A stretch of 64,000 nucleotides of DNA from Pyxidicoccus caerfyrddinensis (GCF_010894405.1 NZ_JAAIYA010000013.1:124001-188000); one strand, 5' to 3'; positions 41,241-50,395 are shown, counted from the stretch's first letter. A program made the numbers and translations. Notes: a model not told the origin generated them from the sequence alone.

Positions 41241-43463
41241 ATGAAGGCGCGTCCATTACGGTTCCATCTGGCCTGGCTCGCGCTCGGGCTGCTCATTCCC
41301 CTGGTCGTCTTCACGGCGGGAGTCCTGGACCGCTTCGCCGTCTCGCAGCGCGCGGCCCGCGAGCAGGGCATGCGCGAGACGGCCCGGGCCCTGGCGCTGG
41401 CGGTGGACCGCGAACTGGGGCAGTCCATCCGCGCGCTGGAGGTCCTCTCCCACGCAGAGACCCTGTCACGTGGCGACCTGGAGACCTTCTACGCGACGTG
41501 CAAGGCCGTCGTGCACTCACGCCAGCCCTGGACGTTGCTGGCGCTGGTGGACGTGGACGGGCGGACGCACTTCACCACCGACCGGCCCTTCGGGGAGAGC
41601 GTCCCCAGTCCGGTCGACCGCCCCTATCTGCGAAGGGTGCTGGAGACGGGCCGCCCGGTCATCTCGGACTACCCCTTCGCGCGAATGCAGGGGCCGCCCA
41701 CGGTGGTGGTGGCGATGCCGGTGCTCAGCGGGGAGCGCATCACCGGCGTCCTGCTCGCGCACTACTCGATGCAGCACTTCAGCAAGCTCTGGACCGAGCA
41801 GCGCATCCCCCCGGACTGGGTCGGCACGCTGGTGGACGAAGAGGGCGTCATTCTCTCGCGCAGCCGCGCCGCGGAGCGCCTCGTCGGCAAGGTGGCGCCG
41901 GTGGCGTTCATCGAGAGCATGCGCGCGGCCGGCAGTGAGGGGTTCTTCCCCTCGGTGACGGCGGACGGCATGAAGGCCTACTCGGCGGTGGCGCGCTCGC
42001 AGGTGGTGCCCTGGACGATGGTCTTCTCCGCGCCTCGCGCCATCTTCTCGGCCCCCATGGAGCGCTCGTTTCTCTCGTTGCTGGTGGCGGGGCTGGTGTG
42101 CTGTGCCGTCGCCGCGGGCTGGGCGACGCTGATGGGGCGCCGCATCACCCACCCGCTGAGGGCCCTGGCCCGCGCGGCGACGGACAGCGCGGCCACGCCC
42201 GCCGCCTTCACGCGCCTGTCCACCACCGGCATCTCCGAGCTGGAGGAGGTGAGGGTGGCGCTCGCACGCACCACCGCGCTGGTGGCCGAGCGGGAGGAGG
42301 CCCTGCGCGCGAAGATGCGCGAGGCCGAGGCCGCGCGCGCCGAGGCCGAGGCCGCCAATCGCGCCAAGGACCAGTTCCTGGCCATGCTGGGGCACGAGCT
42401 GCGCAACCCCCTGTCCGCCATCACCAGCGGCGTGAAGGTGCTCTCCATCGCCCGCGACGAGGCGCGCCGCGAGCGGACCCGGGCGCTGGTGGAGCGGCAG
42501 GCCTTCCACCTGGCCCGACTGGTGGATGACCTGCTCGACGTGGCCCGCGTCAGCAGCGGCCGCATCACCCTCCAGAAGGGCGCCATGGACCTGGGCGAGT
42601 GCGTGCACCGCGCCGTCGCCGCGCTGGAGTCCTCCGGGAGGATGCAGGCGCACCAGCTCGACGTGAAGGCCGAGCCGGCGGTGATGGAAGGCGATGAGAA
42701 CCGCCTGGGCCAGGTGGTCACCAACCTGGTGTCCAACGCCCTCAAGTACACGCCGGACGGAGGCCGCGTCATCGTGCGCACGCACGTGGACGCGGAGCAG
42801 GTGGTGTTGGAGGTCTCCGACACTGGCGTGGGCCTGCCGCCGGAGGTGCTGCCGCGCGTCTTCGACCTGTTCTTCCAGGCGGACGGCACCCTGGACCGCT
42901 CGCAGGGCGGGCTGGGCGTGGGGCTCACGCTGGTGAAGCGCCTGGTGGAGCTGCACGGGGGCACCGTGGAGGCGCGCAGCGAGGGCGCCTCGCGCGGGAG
43001 CACCTTCACGGTGCGCCTGCCCCGGGGCGCGGTGGCGGAGTCGCAGCATCCCCGAGCTGGCGCGGAGGGCCCCGGCGTAGCGCGCCGCATCCTGCTGGTG
43101 GAGGACCACGCCGACAGCCGCCAACTGGTGCGCGAGCTGCTGGAGGCGGACGGCCACACGGTCCACGAGGCGGAGGACGGACCGTCCGGGCTGGAGAAGG
43201 CGCGCGAGCTGCGGCCCGACGTCGTCCTCCTGGACATCGGCCTGCCGGGGCTGGACGGCTACGCGGTGGCCCGGGCACTCCGTGCGTCCTCCGAGACGGG
43301 GCGCGGGCCGCGGCTCATTGCGCTGACGGGCTACGGCCTGAAGGAGGACCGGGCTCGCGCCATCCAGGCCGGGTTCGACGAGCACGTGGTGAAGCCCGTG
43401 GACATCGTCCGGCTGCGCGAGGTGCTCTCCGCTTCAGGGGATACGGTGGGCGCGGCATCCTGA
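41241..43463 (+). CDS. Hybrid sensor histidine kinase with dCACHE and receiver domains
   Basis: Protein of 740 residues from ATG 41241. TM1 about 8-27, periplasmic dCACHE-like sensor about 28-275 (LLALVDVDGRTHFTTDRPFG, VVVAMPVLSGERITGVLLAHYS, GTLVDEEGVILSRS), TM2 about 278-300, HAMP (MGRRITHPLRALARAA), a short coiled coil (REEALRAKMREAEAARAEAEA), HisKA with phospho-acceptor His385 (AMLGHELRNPL), HATPase_c (N-L-V-S-N-A-L-K-Y, D-T-G-V-G-L, G-L-G-V-G-L-T-L-V) and a C-terminal receiver with Asp665 (VVLLDIGLPGLDGY). No separate response regulator is adjacent. It likely senses a small extracellular ligand, perhaps an amino acid. Confidence 0.95.
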   Translation: MKARPLRFHLAWLALGLLIPLVVFTAGVLDRFAVSQRAAREQGMRETARALALAVDRELGQSIRALEVLSHAETLSRGDLETFYATCKAVVHSRQPWTLLALVDVDGRTHFTTDRPFGESVPSPVDRPYLRRVLETGRPVISDYPFARMQGPPTVVVAMPVLSGERITGVLLAHYSMQHFSKLWTEQRIPPDWVGTLVDEEGVILSRSRAAERLVGKVAPVAFIESMRAAGSEGFFPSVTADGMKAYSAVARSQVVPWTMVFSAPRAIFSAPMERSFLSLLVAGLVCCAVAAGWATLMGRRITHPLRALARAATDSAATPAAFTRLSTTGISELEEVRVALARTTALVAEREEALRAKMREAEAARAEAEAANRAKDQFLAMLGHELRNPLSAITSGVKVLSIARDEARRERTRALVERQAFHLARLVDDLLDVARVSSGRITLQKGAMDLGECVHRAVAALESSGRMQAHQLDVKAEPAVMEGDENRLGQVVTNLVSNALKYTPDGGRVIVRTHVDAEQVVLEVSDTGVGLPPEVLPRVFDLFFQADGTLDRSQGGLGVGLTLVKRLVELHGGTVEARSEGASRGSTFTVRLPRGAVAESQHPRAGAEGPGVARRILLVEDHADSRQLVRELLEADGHTVHEAEDGPSGLEKARELRPDVVLLDIGLPGLDGYAVARALRASSETGRGPRLIALTGYGLKEDRARAIQAGFDEHVVKPVDIVRLREVLSASGDTVGAAS

Positions 43464-43583
43464 GCGGGGGCCCGGCTCCCCGCCTGGGGTGGAGCGCCGA
43501 AAAATAGATGTCCGGGGGCCGTCCACTCACACGTTGAGGGCCTGAAAGCACCCGACAGAGGGTGCGACACGGGAGGTCATTCC

Positions 43584-43943
43584 ATGAGTGGGTTCATCTA
43601 TCTGTTCCGGACGACCGAGGCGGACCAGCGCGAGGCCATGGGCACGCCCGAGCGCGCGCAGCGGAGCATGCAGGCATGGCTGGCGTGGATACGCGAGCTG
43701 GAAGCCAAGGGGCACCTGAAGGACCCGGGGCAGCCGCTCGAGCGCTCGGGCGCGGTGGTCCGCGGGAAGAAGAAGGTGGTCACCGACGGGCCCTATGCCG
43801 AGTCCAAGGACCTGGTCCTGGGCTTCATCGTCGTCGAGGCGAAGAACCTGGAGCAGGCCGTGGAGCTGTCGAAGGGCTGCCCCATGTTGGAGGGCGCCGG
43901 CTCCGTGGAAGTGCGCCCGGTGATGGAGGGGCCGCTGTCATGA
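43584..43943 (+). CDS. YCII/DGPF-domain protein
   Basis: Protein of 119 residues with the family marks F-I-Y-L-F-R, a G-H-L-K-D-P-G-Q-P-L segment and V-T-D-G-P-Y-A-E-S-K-D-L-V-L-G-F (the DGPF motif). YCII-like domains are small ferredoxin-like proteins with an active-site His/Asp pair. They are the typical neighbours of ECF42 sigma factors, as seen here. Ends in an ATGA overlap with the next gene. Biochemical role unknown. Confidence 0.85.
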   Translation: MSGFIYLFRTTEADQREAMGTPERAQRSMQAWLAWIRELEAKGHLKDPGQPLERSGAVVRGKKKVVTDGPYAESKDLVLGFIVVEAKNLEQAVELSKGCPMLEGAGSVEVRPVMEGPLS

Positions 43944-44545
43944 GCACGCGACGCATCGTGGTGTTCAACCGGGTGTCGGCGGACGGGTACTTCGCTGGAG
44001 CCGATGGGGGCCTGGACTGGGCCGTGCCGGACGCGGAGATCGACAAGGGCGCCGTGGACGCCATGCCGGGCTTCGACACCCTCCTGTTCGGGCGGCGGAC
44101 GTATGAGAACTTCGAGGGCTTCTGGCCCAGGGTCCTCACCGAAGGACCCACCGCGCCCGACCCCCACAGTCCTGGGCGGCAGTCTCCGGAGTTCCATTCC
44201 CTGGCGGTCTGGTTGAACGACGTGGCGAAGGTGGTCTTCTCCCGGAGCCGGAAGGAGGTGACGTGGAAGAACTCCCGCCTTGTCTCGGAGCTCGACCCCC
44301 GTGAAGTCCAGGCCATGAAGCGGCAGCCCGGCAAGGACATCCTCATCTTCGGGAGCGGCTCCATCGTGTCTCAGCTCACGGAGCACGGGTTGATTGACGA
44401 GTATCACTTCATCGTCAACCCGGTCCTCCTCGGAAGCGGCCTGCCGATGATCAGCGGCGTGTCGAAGCGCACGCCGCTGGAGTTGTTGGAGGTGAAGCGG
44501 CACCCGGCGGGCAACGTCACGCTCCGCTACGCGCGCGCGGGTTGA
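43940..44545 (+). CDS. RibD/dihydrofolate-reductase-like reductase
   Basis: Protein of 201 residues; start ATG 43940 overlaps the YCII stop by 4 bp. DHFR-like RibD_C fold: VVFNRVSADGYFAGADGGLDWAV, FDTLLFGRRTYENFEGFWP, KDILIFGSGSIVSQLTEHGLIDEYHFIVNPVLLGSGLPM. The G-S-G-S loop binds NADPH. Such stand-alone enzymes are often annotated as dihydrofolate reductase-like, but the substrate is usually unknown. Middle gene of a YCII, reductase, sigma operon. Confidence 0.85.
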   Translation: MSTRRIVVFNRVSADGYFAGADGGLDWAVPDAEIDKGAVDAMPGFDTLLFGRRTYENFEGFWPRVLTEGPTAPDPHSPGRQSPEFHSLAVWLNDVAKVVFSRSRKEVTWKNSRLVSELDPREVQAMKRQPGKDILIFGSGSIVSQLTEHGLIDEYHFIVNPVLLGSGLPMISGVSKRTPLELLEVKRHPAGNVTLRYARAG

Positions 44546-44548
44546 CCC

Positions 44549-45811
44549 GTGGCGACGCTGCTGGAGCTCAACGAGCACTTCTTCCGCCGCGAGTCGGGGC
44601 GGATGGTCGCCGCCCTGACGCGCATCTTCGGCGTGCACAACCTGTCGCTGGCGGAGGACGTCGTGCAGGACGCCTTCTGCCGGGCGATGGAGGCGTGGAA
44701 GGCTCGCGGCGTTCCGGAGAATCCGTCCGCGTGGCTCATGGCGGCGGCGAAGAACCGCGCGCTCGACATCGTCCGGCGCGAGCGCACGGCGCGCACCTTC
44801 GCGCCCGAGCTGGGCCGGCTGCTCGAGACGGAGTGGACGCTCGCGCCCCTGATTGACGAGGCCTTCACCGCGAACACGATTCGCGACGAGCAGCTCCGGA
44901 TGATGTTCTCGTGCTGCCATCCGCGACTGCCCGAGGAAGCGCAGCTCGCGCTCATCCTCAACATCCTGTGCGGCTTCGGCGCGAGTGAGATTGCGAGCGC
45001 GCTGCTGACGGGGCACGCGGCCATCGAGAAGCGCATCTCCCGAGGGAAGAAGGTGCTGGCGGGCGCGCGGACGTTGTTCGACATGAGGGATGCCGAGTTC
45101 GAGTCGCGCCTCTCCACGGTCCGTCGCGCGCTGTACCTGCTGTTCAGCGAGGGGTACCACGGCGCCTCCGCGAAGGCTGCGGTGCGCGTGGAGCTGTGCG
45201 AAGAGGCCATGCGCCTCACTGCGTTGCTGCTCGAACACCCGCCGGCCGCGACGCCCACCACGTATGCGCTCGCCGCGCTCATGTGGCTCCATGCGGCGCG
45301 GCTCCCGGCGCGGCTCGACTCCGAAGGGGAGCTGAGCGCGCTCGTGGACCAGGACCGGACGCACTGGGATGCTCGACGCATGGAGGAGGGGCTCGCGCTC
45401 TTCGAGCGCTCGGCGTCGGGGGAGGAGGTGACGCCGTATCACCTCGAAGCGGCGATTGCCGTGACGCACGCGAGCGCTCGAAGCCTGGAGGAGACGGACT
45501 GGCGGGCCATCGTGTCGCTGTACGACAGGCTGATGGCGCTGGCTCCGTCGCCCGTCGTTGCGCTCAACCGTGCAATTGCCATCGGAGAGCGCGACGGCGC
45601 CGAGCGCGGGCTGGAGGCGCTGCATGCGATAGCCGATTCCGAACGGCTGGCCCGCTATCCGTTCCATCCCGCGGCGCTGGGGGAGTTGGAGCTGCGTCGC
45701 GGCCATCGGGAGGCCGCGCGGAAGCACTTCAGGGTGGCGCTGGGCCTCGCGAGGAACGACACGGAACGTCGCTTCCTGGAGAAGCGCCTGCGGAGCAGCG
45801 CGGACGTGTGA
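44549..45811 (+). CDS. ECF42-type RNA polymerase sigma factor with C-terminal TPR domain
   Basis: Protein of 420 residues starting at GTG 44549, 3 nt after the preceding stop. ECF sigma regions 2 and 4 are in the first 180 residues (LSLAEDVVQDAFCRAMEAWKARGVPENPSAWLMAAAKNRALDIVRRERTAR, and DEQLRMMFSCCHPRLPEEAQLALILNILCGFGASEIASALL). They are followed by a long helical extension with LYLLFSEGYHG and TPR-like repeats (TPYHLEAAIAVTHASA, SPVVALNRAIAIGE). This architecture and the upstream YCII/DGPF gene define the ECF42 group, which has no anti-sigma and is thought to be regulated by its C-terminal domain. Confidence 0.9.
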   Translation: MATLLELNEHFFRRESGRMVAALTRIFGVHNLSLAEDVVQDAFCRAMEAWKARGVPENPSAWLMAAAKNRALDIVRRERTARTFAPELGRLLETEWTLAPLIDEAFTANTIRDEQLRMMFSCCHPRLPEEAQLALILNILCGFGASEIASALLTGHAAIEKRISRGKKVLAGARTLFDMRDAEFESRLSTVRRALYLLFSEGYHGASAKAAVRVELCEEAMRLTALLLEHPPAATPTTYALAALMWLHAARLPARLDSEGELSALVDQDRTHWDARRMEEGLALFERSASGEEVTPYHLEAAIAVTHASARSLEETDWRAIVSLYDRLMALAPSPVVALNRAIAIGERDGAERGLEALHAIADSERLARYPFHPAALGELELRRGHREAARKHFRVALGLARNDTERRFLEKRLRSSADV

Positions 45812-45963
45812 CGGGGGCCCCAGGATGGAGCGATTGCGCCAATCCGGTGCGCCAGTCTGGAGCACCGGAGGCCGCTGCCGGCGCGCAACCGCCCGGCCTC
45901 ACGAGGGGCGGAGAGTGGCATCCCGGGTGCACACCGGGGCCCGTCCTTGCTCGGGAGGCCCTC

Positions 45964-46212
45964 TTGGTCATTCGTGATCCATCGCCGCTGTTTCCGTCGC
46001 TGACGCGCCTGGGCGCGCTGGTGGCCGTCGCCGCCGTGACGCTGTGGTGGCTGCGCAAGCGTCGCCGGAATGGCTCGCGGCTCGCGCGCCGGCCGGTGAC
46101 GGCACCGGCAGCCGCACATGGCACGCTGGTGCGGGTGCGGACGGAAGCTCCAGGCCGACACGCGCGCAATGGGAAGCCGCGAGCGGCAGGCGTGAGCGCA
46201 TCGCCCGTGTGA
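45964..46212 (+). CDS. Small membrane protein
   Basis: Possible 82-residue protein from TTG 45964 with a good GGGAGG ribosome site 5 nt upstream. One TM helix near the N-terminus (LTRLGALVAVAAVTLWWL) is followed by a very basic tail (RKRRRNGSRLARR). No family recognised. It could equally be the end of a longer frame, but composition upstream of 45964 is not protein-like. Confidence 0.4.
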   Translation: MVIRDPSPLFPSLTRLGALVAVAAVTLWWLRKRRRNGSRLARRPVTAPAAAHGTLVRVRTEAPGRHARNGKPRAAGVSASPV

Positions 46213-46267
46213 CGACGGGAATCCGGCCTGTATCCTCGCTCCCAACCCGGTCGAGAGGGGCGCAGGC

Positions 46268-47122
46268 ATGGATGACGTCGAGCGAAAGCAGCAGGAGGAG
46301 GCGGCCCGGGCCCGGGCGGTCGGGTTCTGGCGCCGTCACGATGAGATGGAGGCTCGGCTCACCCGTCCGGTGAGTGAGCGCATGCTCGACCTGGGGCGCG
46401 TCTCGACGGGGATGCGCGTCCTGGACATCGCCTCCGGCCGTGGCGAACCCGCCCTGCCCGCGGCCCACCGGGTGGGGCCGCACGGCTGGGTGCTCGCGAC
46501 CGACATGGGGGAGGGCGTGCTGCAAATCGCTCGCGAGAGGGCGAGTCGTGAAGGCTTGAAGAACATCGGGTTCCAGGTGGCTGACGCCGAAGCGCTCGAG
46601 GCCGGTGAGCAGTCCTTCGACGTGGCGACGTTGCGCTGGGGCCTGATGTACATGCGCGCGCCAGAGCGGGCCCTCCAGTCCATCCACCGTGCGCTGAAGC
46701 CTGGTGGCGTGCTCGTCATCGCCTCGTGGGCCGAACCCGCTCGCGTTCCCTGGGCTTCGCTCCCCCGGCGAATGCTCGAGCGCTATCGAGACGTCCCGCT
46801 GCCCATCTCAGGCTCCGACGGCCCCGGGGTGTTTCGTCACGCGGACCGCGCCACCCTGGACGCAGCCCTCCAGAGGAATGGCTTCTCCACGGAGGCGGTG
46901 GAGGAACTGGACATCCCCGTCGTGGAAGCCAGTGATGGAAGCGGCATCGTGGCCTGGATTCGGGAGCTGGGCGGGCCCCTGGTGAAGCTCGTCGACGAAA
47001 TGCCAGCGCACCTGCAGCGAGCGTGGGAGGCGGACATCTGCGCCGAGCTGGAACTTCACCGCGTCGGGGAGACGGTCACCCTGGGGGGCGTGACGAGGCT
47101 CACCTTGGCAGGACGTTCCTGA
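46268..47122 (+). CDS. Class I SAM-dependent methyltransferase
   Basis: Protein of 284 residues. Motif I V-L-D-I-A-S-G-R-G-E-P (residues about 57-67) binds SAM. Motif II/III-like VLATDMGEGVLQIARERA, ADAEALEAGEQSFDVATLRWGLMYM and LKPGGVLVIASWAEPARVP are the UbiE/COQ5-like pattern. The C-terminal ~100 residues form a lid domain. Small-molecule substrate unknown. Its 3' end overlaps the convergent TauE gene by 67 bp, so the two transcripts are complementary there. Confidence 0.9.
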   Translation: MDDVERKQQEEAARARAVGFWRRHDEMEARLTRPVSERMLDLGRVSTGMRVLDIASGRGEPALPAAHRVGPHGWVLATDMGEGVLQIARERASREGLKNIGFQVADAEALEAGEQSFDVATLRWGLMYMRAPERALQSIHRALKPGGVLVIASWAEPARVPWASLPRRMLERYRDVPLPISGSDGPGVFRHADRATLDAALQRNGFSTEAVEELDIPVVEASDGSGIVAWIRELGGPLVKLVDEMPAHLQRAWEADICAELELHRVGETVTLGGVTRLTLAGRS

Positions 47123-47925
47123 TGACCTTCGTGGTGAACGACCTGGGCCAGCGCATCCCGGTTCTTGAAGAGGATGAAGACGCCCATCAGCACGAGGAAG
47201 GCGGAAAAGGCCCGCTTGAGCATCGCCTGTGACACGAAGTGGGACGCCCAGGTGCCCGCCAGAATCCCCGCCACCGCGATGGCGGTGAAGACGCCCAGGT
47301 AGACCCAGGGCACCTCGACGTGGCCGAGGTAGCCGGCGAAGCCCACGAAGGAGTTGAGGGCGATGACGAGCAGGCTGGTGCCCACCGCCTGCTTCATGGG
47401 GAGGCCCACCAGCAGCACCAGCGCGGGGACGATGAGGAAGCCGCCACCCACCCCCACCAGTCCCGTGAGTCCGCCCACGCCCAGGGCGGCCGCGGCCATG
47501 ACGGGGAAGGGCGCCTTGCGGGGCTCGGGCGCGTGCACGGCCTCCTTGCGCGCCGCCAGCGCGGCCTCCTTGCGCCCATTGCGGAACATGAAGAAGGCGG
47601 CCACGAGCATCACCGCCGCGAAGAGCAGCAGCTGCGCGGCGCCGGAGATGAAGACGGACAGGCGCGCCCCCGCGTACGTCCCCGCCATCGCCACCGCCCC
47701 GAAGACGAGGGCTGCCCGGAACTGGAGATTGCCCCTGCGCCAGTGACCCGCGGCCCCGAAGAGGCTGGTGACGCCCACCACCGCCAGGCCCATGGCGATG
47801 GACTCCTTGGCTCCGAAGCCCAGGACGTACACGAGGATGGGGACGGTGAGGATGGAGCCGCCGCCGCCGAGCAGGCCGAGCGACAGGCCGATGAGCGCCG
47901 CGAGTGAGAAGCCGAGGATGGGCAT
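47056..47925 (-). CDS. TauE/SafE-family sulfur-anion transporter
   Basis: Protein of 289 residues with about eight TM helices and the twin family repeats G-L-L-G-G-G-G-S-I-L-T-V-P (N half) and G-L-V-G-V-G-G-G-F-L-I-V-P (C half). In this setting (rhodanese, persulfide dioxygenase, YeeE pair) it probably exports sulfite or moves thiosulfate. Third gene of a minus-strand set with rhodanese (27 bp upstream). Confidence 0.85.
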   Translation of the reverse strand: MPILGFSLAALIGLSLGLLGGGGSILTVPILVYVLGFGAKESIAMGLAVVGVTSLFGAAGHWRRGNLQFRAALVFGAVAMAGTYAGARLSVFISGAAQLLLFAAVMLVAAFFMFRNGRKEAALAARKEAVHAPEPRKAPFPVMAAAALGVGGLTGLVGVGGGFLIVPALVLLVGLPMKQAVGTSLLVIALNSFVGFAGYLGHVEVPWVYLGVFTAIAVAGILAGTWASHFVSQAMLKRAFSAFLVLMGVFILFKNRDALAQVVHHEGHQERPAKVSLVTPPRVTVSPTR

Positions 47926-47952
47926 GGCGTCCGTTCTTGCGCGAGCGCGCGC

Positions 47953-48276
47953 TCAGCCCTGGGGCTTCGCGGGCATCTCGCGCACGGCGAGCATTCCGCC
48001 CGCCAGGTTGTAGAGGTGTCTGAAGCCACGTTGGGCAAGCGCCTGCGCCGCCTTCGCGGAGCGTCCGCCCGAGCGGCAGATGAGCAGCAGCGGCGCCTCG
48101 CGTGGCCACGCGGCGGAGGCCGCCTCCAGCGTGCCCAGCGGGACGAGCTCCGCCCCGGGCAGATGGCCCAGCGGACCGGTGTATTCATCCGGCTCGCGCA
48201 CGTCGATGCGTCGCACCTCGGGGCCGAGCGTGTCGAGCCGGAAGACAGTGATGTCCTGGTAGGGGTGTGGAGTCAT
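47953..48276 (-). CDS. Single-domain rhodanese (sulfurtransferase)
   Basis: Protein of 107 residues with the active-site loop C67-R-S-G-G-R-S and the upstream R-I-D-V-R-E-P-D-E-Y-T (CH2A motif), ending G-F-R-H-L-Y-N-L-A-G-G-M. It moves sulfane sulfur between persulfide and acceptors such as glutathione or thiosulfate. Lies between the persulfide dioxygenase and TauE genes, matching a sulfide-oxidation pathway. Confidence 0.95.
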   Translation of the reverse strand: MTPHPYQDITVFRLDTLGPEVRRIDVREPDEYTGPLGHLPGAELVPLGTLEAASAAWPREAPLLLICRSGGRSAKAAQALAQRGFRHLYNLAGGMLAVREMPAKPQG

Positions 48277-48306
48277 GGTTGTTCCTCCCTGGCGGGGGCA
48301 GGGGCC

Positions 48307-49008
48307 TCAGGCCCCTTGCGGTGAAGGCGTCAGGTGGCCGCAGGCGCGGTTTGCGGGGACTGCGATGTCAATCTTCCTGGGCTTGGGCAGGTGGAGGTTG
48401 TCCATGATTTGGATGAACTCCTCCCGGCTCTTGCCGGCCACGCGCGGGTTGTGCCGCTTCTCCTCGGCGATGCTCGTCACCGTGCGGCCTTTGTAGTCGT
48501 GGCCCGGGTACACGAGCGTGTCGTCCGGCAGGCTGAAGAGGACGCGGGTGAGGCTGTCGTAGAGCTGGTCCGCATTTCCATTCTGGAAGTCGGTGCGGCC
48601 GTTGCCCCGGATGAGGAGCGCGTCCCCGGTGAAGACCCGGTCGCCGATGAAGTAGCTGACGCTGTCGTCCGTGTGCCCCGGTGTCGCGAGCACCTGGAAG
48701 ACGAGCTGCCCGACGCGCACCTCGTCCCCGTGGCGCACCTGGACGTTGGCGCACGAGGCGCCTCCCGCTCCCCCCACCACCGTGGCTTGCGTGCGCTCAC
48801 GCAGCACGCCCGACGCGGTGACGTGGTCGGCGTGCACGTGGGTGTCGAAGACGTGGGTGAGGGTGAGGTCCAGCTCGCTCACCAGCTGCAGGTCGCGGTC
48901 GACCTGCTCCAGCACGGGGTCGATGAGGACGGCCTGGCGTGTGGCCTCGTCGCCGAGGAGATAGGTGTACGTCGAGGACTCGGAATCGAAAAGCTGGCGG
49001 AAAATCAT
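48307..49008 (-). CDS. Persulfide dioxygenase (ETHE1-like metallo-beta-lactamase fold)
   Basis: Protein of 233 residues. Metal site D-T-H-V-H-A-D-H (residues about 55-62), T-P-G-H-T-D-D-S and V-Y-P-G-H-D-Y; S-Y-F-I-G-D-R-V-F-T-G-D-A-L-L-I-R-G-x-G-R-T-D-F is diagnostic of ETHE1/Blh-type enzymes (mononuclear iron, persulfide to sulfite). The C-terminus E-E-K-R-H-N-P-R and N-L-H-L-P-K-P is the family tail. First gene of the minus-strand sulfur operon; divergent from the YeeE pair across 176 bp. Confidence 0.92.
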   Translation of the reverse strand: MIFRQLFDSESSTYTYLLGDEATRQAVLIDPVLEQVDRDLQLVSELDLTLTHVFDTHVHADHVTASGVLRERTQATVVGGAGGASCANVQVRHGDEVRVGQLVFQVLATPGHTDDSVSYFIGDRVFTGDALLIRGNGRTDFQNGNADQLYDSLTRVLFSLPDDTLVYPGHDYKGRTVTSIAEEKRHNPRVAGKSREEFIQIMDNLHLPKPRKIDIAVPANRACGHLTPSPQGA

Positions 49009-49184
49009 GTCGAAGCCTCCTGACTGTGAGAGCCGGGTGGCGGCAAAAAGGATTCAGGAGGCGGGTCCGGGCAGGCAGGGAAGCAGGGGGGCGCCTGCTG
49101 CCATGGGGACCTCCGCCGCCGGTGCCACCTCGCGCGGAAAATCTCCCGTGAATCCCCGGGTGGGGCGTCTGGCTCTACCAGGAC

Positions 49185-49610
49185 ATGACTTCCTCCATCC
49201 TCCTTCCTCTCCTGGGCGGGGCGCTCATCGGACTGAGCGCCTCCTTTCTGCTCCTGGCCAACGGCCGGGTGGCCGGCATCAGCGGCGTGGTGGGCTCGCT
49301 GCTGGCCCCCGTGCGCGGTGACATCGCCTGGCGCGTGCTCTTCTTCGGTGGGCTGCTCACCGGGGGCCTGCTGCTGGCGTGGTTGCGCCCCGGCTCCTTC
49401 GCGGCCCCCTCGTCCCCGAGCGCGGGCGGCGTCTCGCTGCTGGTGGGGGCCGGACTGCTGGTGGGGTTCGGCTCGCGGCTGGGCAACGGCTGCACCAGCG
49501 GGCACGGCGTCTGCGGCATCAGCCGCGGCTCCGCGCGCTCCATCGCGGCCACGCTCACCTTCATGGCCACCGGCGTCCTCACTGTCTTCCTGGTCCGCCA
49601 CGTCCTCTAG
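49185..49610 (+). CDS. YeeE/YedE-family protein, first half
   Basis: Protein of 141 residues with four TM helices. The hallmark G-N-G-C-T-S-G-H-G-V-C-G-I-S is the conserved Cys segment of YeeE/TsuA thiosulfate transporters. In many bacteria the transporter is split into two half-size genes, as here (next gene 12 bp downstream). Imports thiosulfate or sulfur compounds, or moves persulfide sulfur. Confidence 0.9.
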   Translation: MTSSILLPLLGGALIGLSASFLLLANGRVAGISGVVGSLLAPVRGDIAWRVLFFGGLLTGGLLLAWLRPGSFAAPSSPSAGGVSLLVGAGLLVGFGSRLGNGCTSGHGVCGISRGSARSIAATLTFMATGVLTVFLVRHVL

Positions 49611-49622
49611 AGAAAGCTCCCC

Positions 49623-50099
49623 ATGCGTCCTTCCATCAGTGCGTTCCTCAGTGGCCTCATCTTCGCCCTGGGCCTGGGCCTCAGCGGCATGACGGACCCG
49701 GCCAACGTCCTCGGCTTCCTCGATGTCGCGGGCGCCTGGGACTTCCGGCTCGCGTTCGTGATGGGCGGTGCCATCGCCGTGCACGCGGCGCTGCGGCCCC
49801 TCATCCACCGGCGCGAGCGGCCCCTGTTCGCCGCGAAGTTCCCCACCCTCTCCGCCAGCAAGCTGGACGCGAAGCTCCTCGTGGGCGCGGCCCTCTTCGG
49901 CGTGGGCTGGGGGCTCGGTGGCTACTGCCCCGGCCCCGCGCTCACCTCACTGGCCAGCGGCGCGTCGCAAGTGCTCGTCTTCGTGCCCGCCATGGTCGCC
50001 GGCATGTACCTCGCCCAGGTGCTGCAAGCGCGGCGCGGCGCGAGCGTGGGGGCTCAGGGCACGGGGACTCCGAGCCTGGGCGCGACGCCTTCTCGGTAG
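49623..50099 (+). CDS. YeeE/YedE-family protein, second half
   Basis: Protein of 158 residues. LGLSGMTDPANVLGFLDVAGAWDFRLAFVMGGAI and G-W-G-L-G-G-Y-C-P-G-P-A-L match the second YeeE half, with the conserved Cys in YCPGPAL. Together with the preceding gene it makes one transporter. The last ~20 residues are polar. Confidence 0.9.
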   Translation: MRPSISAFLSGLIFALGLGLSGMTDPANVLGFLDVAGAWDFRLAFVMGGAIAVHAALRPLIHRRERPLFAAKFPTLSASKLDAKLLVGAALFGVGWGLGGYCPGPALTSLASGASQVLVFVPAMVAGMYLAQVLQARRGASVGAQGTGTPSLGATPSR

Positions 50100-50395
50100 C
50101 TCGCGGGAACCCTTCCTTCATACCGTGTCCGCGGCCAGCTCCCTGGCCGTGCACACGAAGAGGCGTAGCGCCGGGGTGCGCTGCGCACGGCTCGGCCAGG
50201 GTGCCTGGGGAATGACCGGCTGCCTCCTCGCACGGCGCCCGTCGGCACCGGAACGTTCGCTCCCCATTTTCAAGCAGGGCTTAACAGCCCTTTGCGGTCC
50301 TGGCGCCTAGTCCTCCACGGCACCGGGAGCTACCTCTATTCACGTCGCTCCACATCACTTCCGACGCATCAGGAAGTCACCCAGGAGAAGAGGCC

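Noticed and set aside
41517..43385. Long antisense frame over the histidine kinase
   Set aside because: Ala/His/Arg-rich shadow of a well-supported kinase; no motif or start signal.
43793..45865. Minus-strand open frame of 690 codons
   Set aside because: Antisense to the YCII, reductase and sigma genes, all strongly supported.
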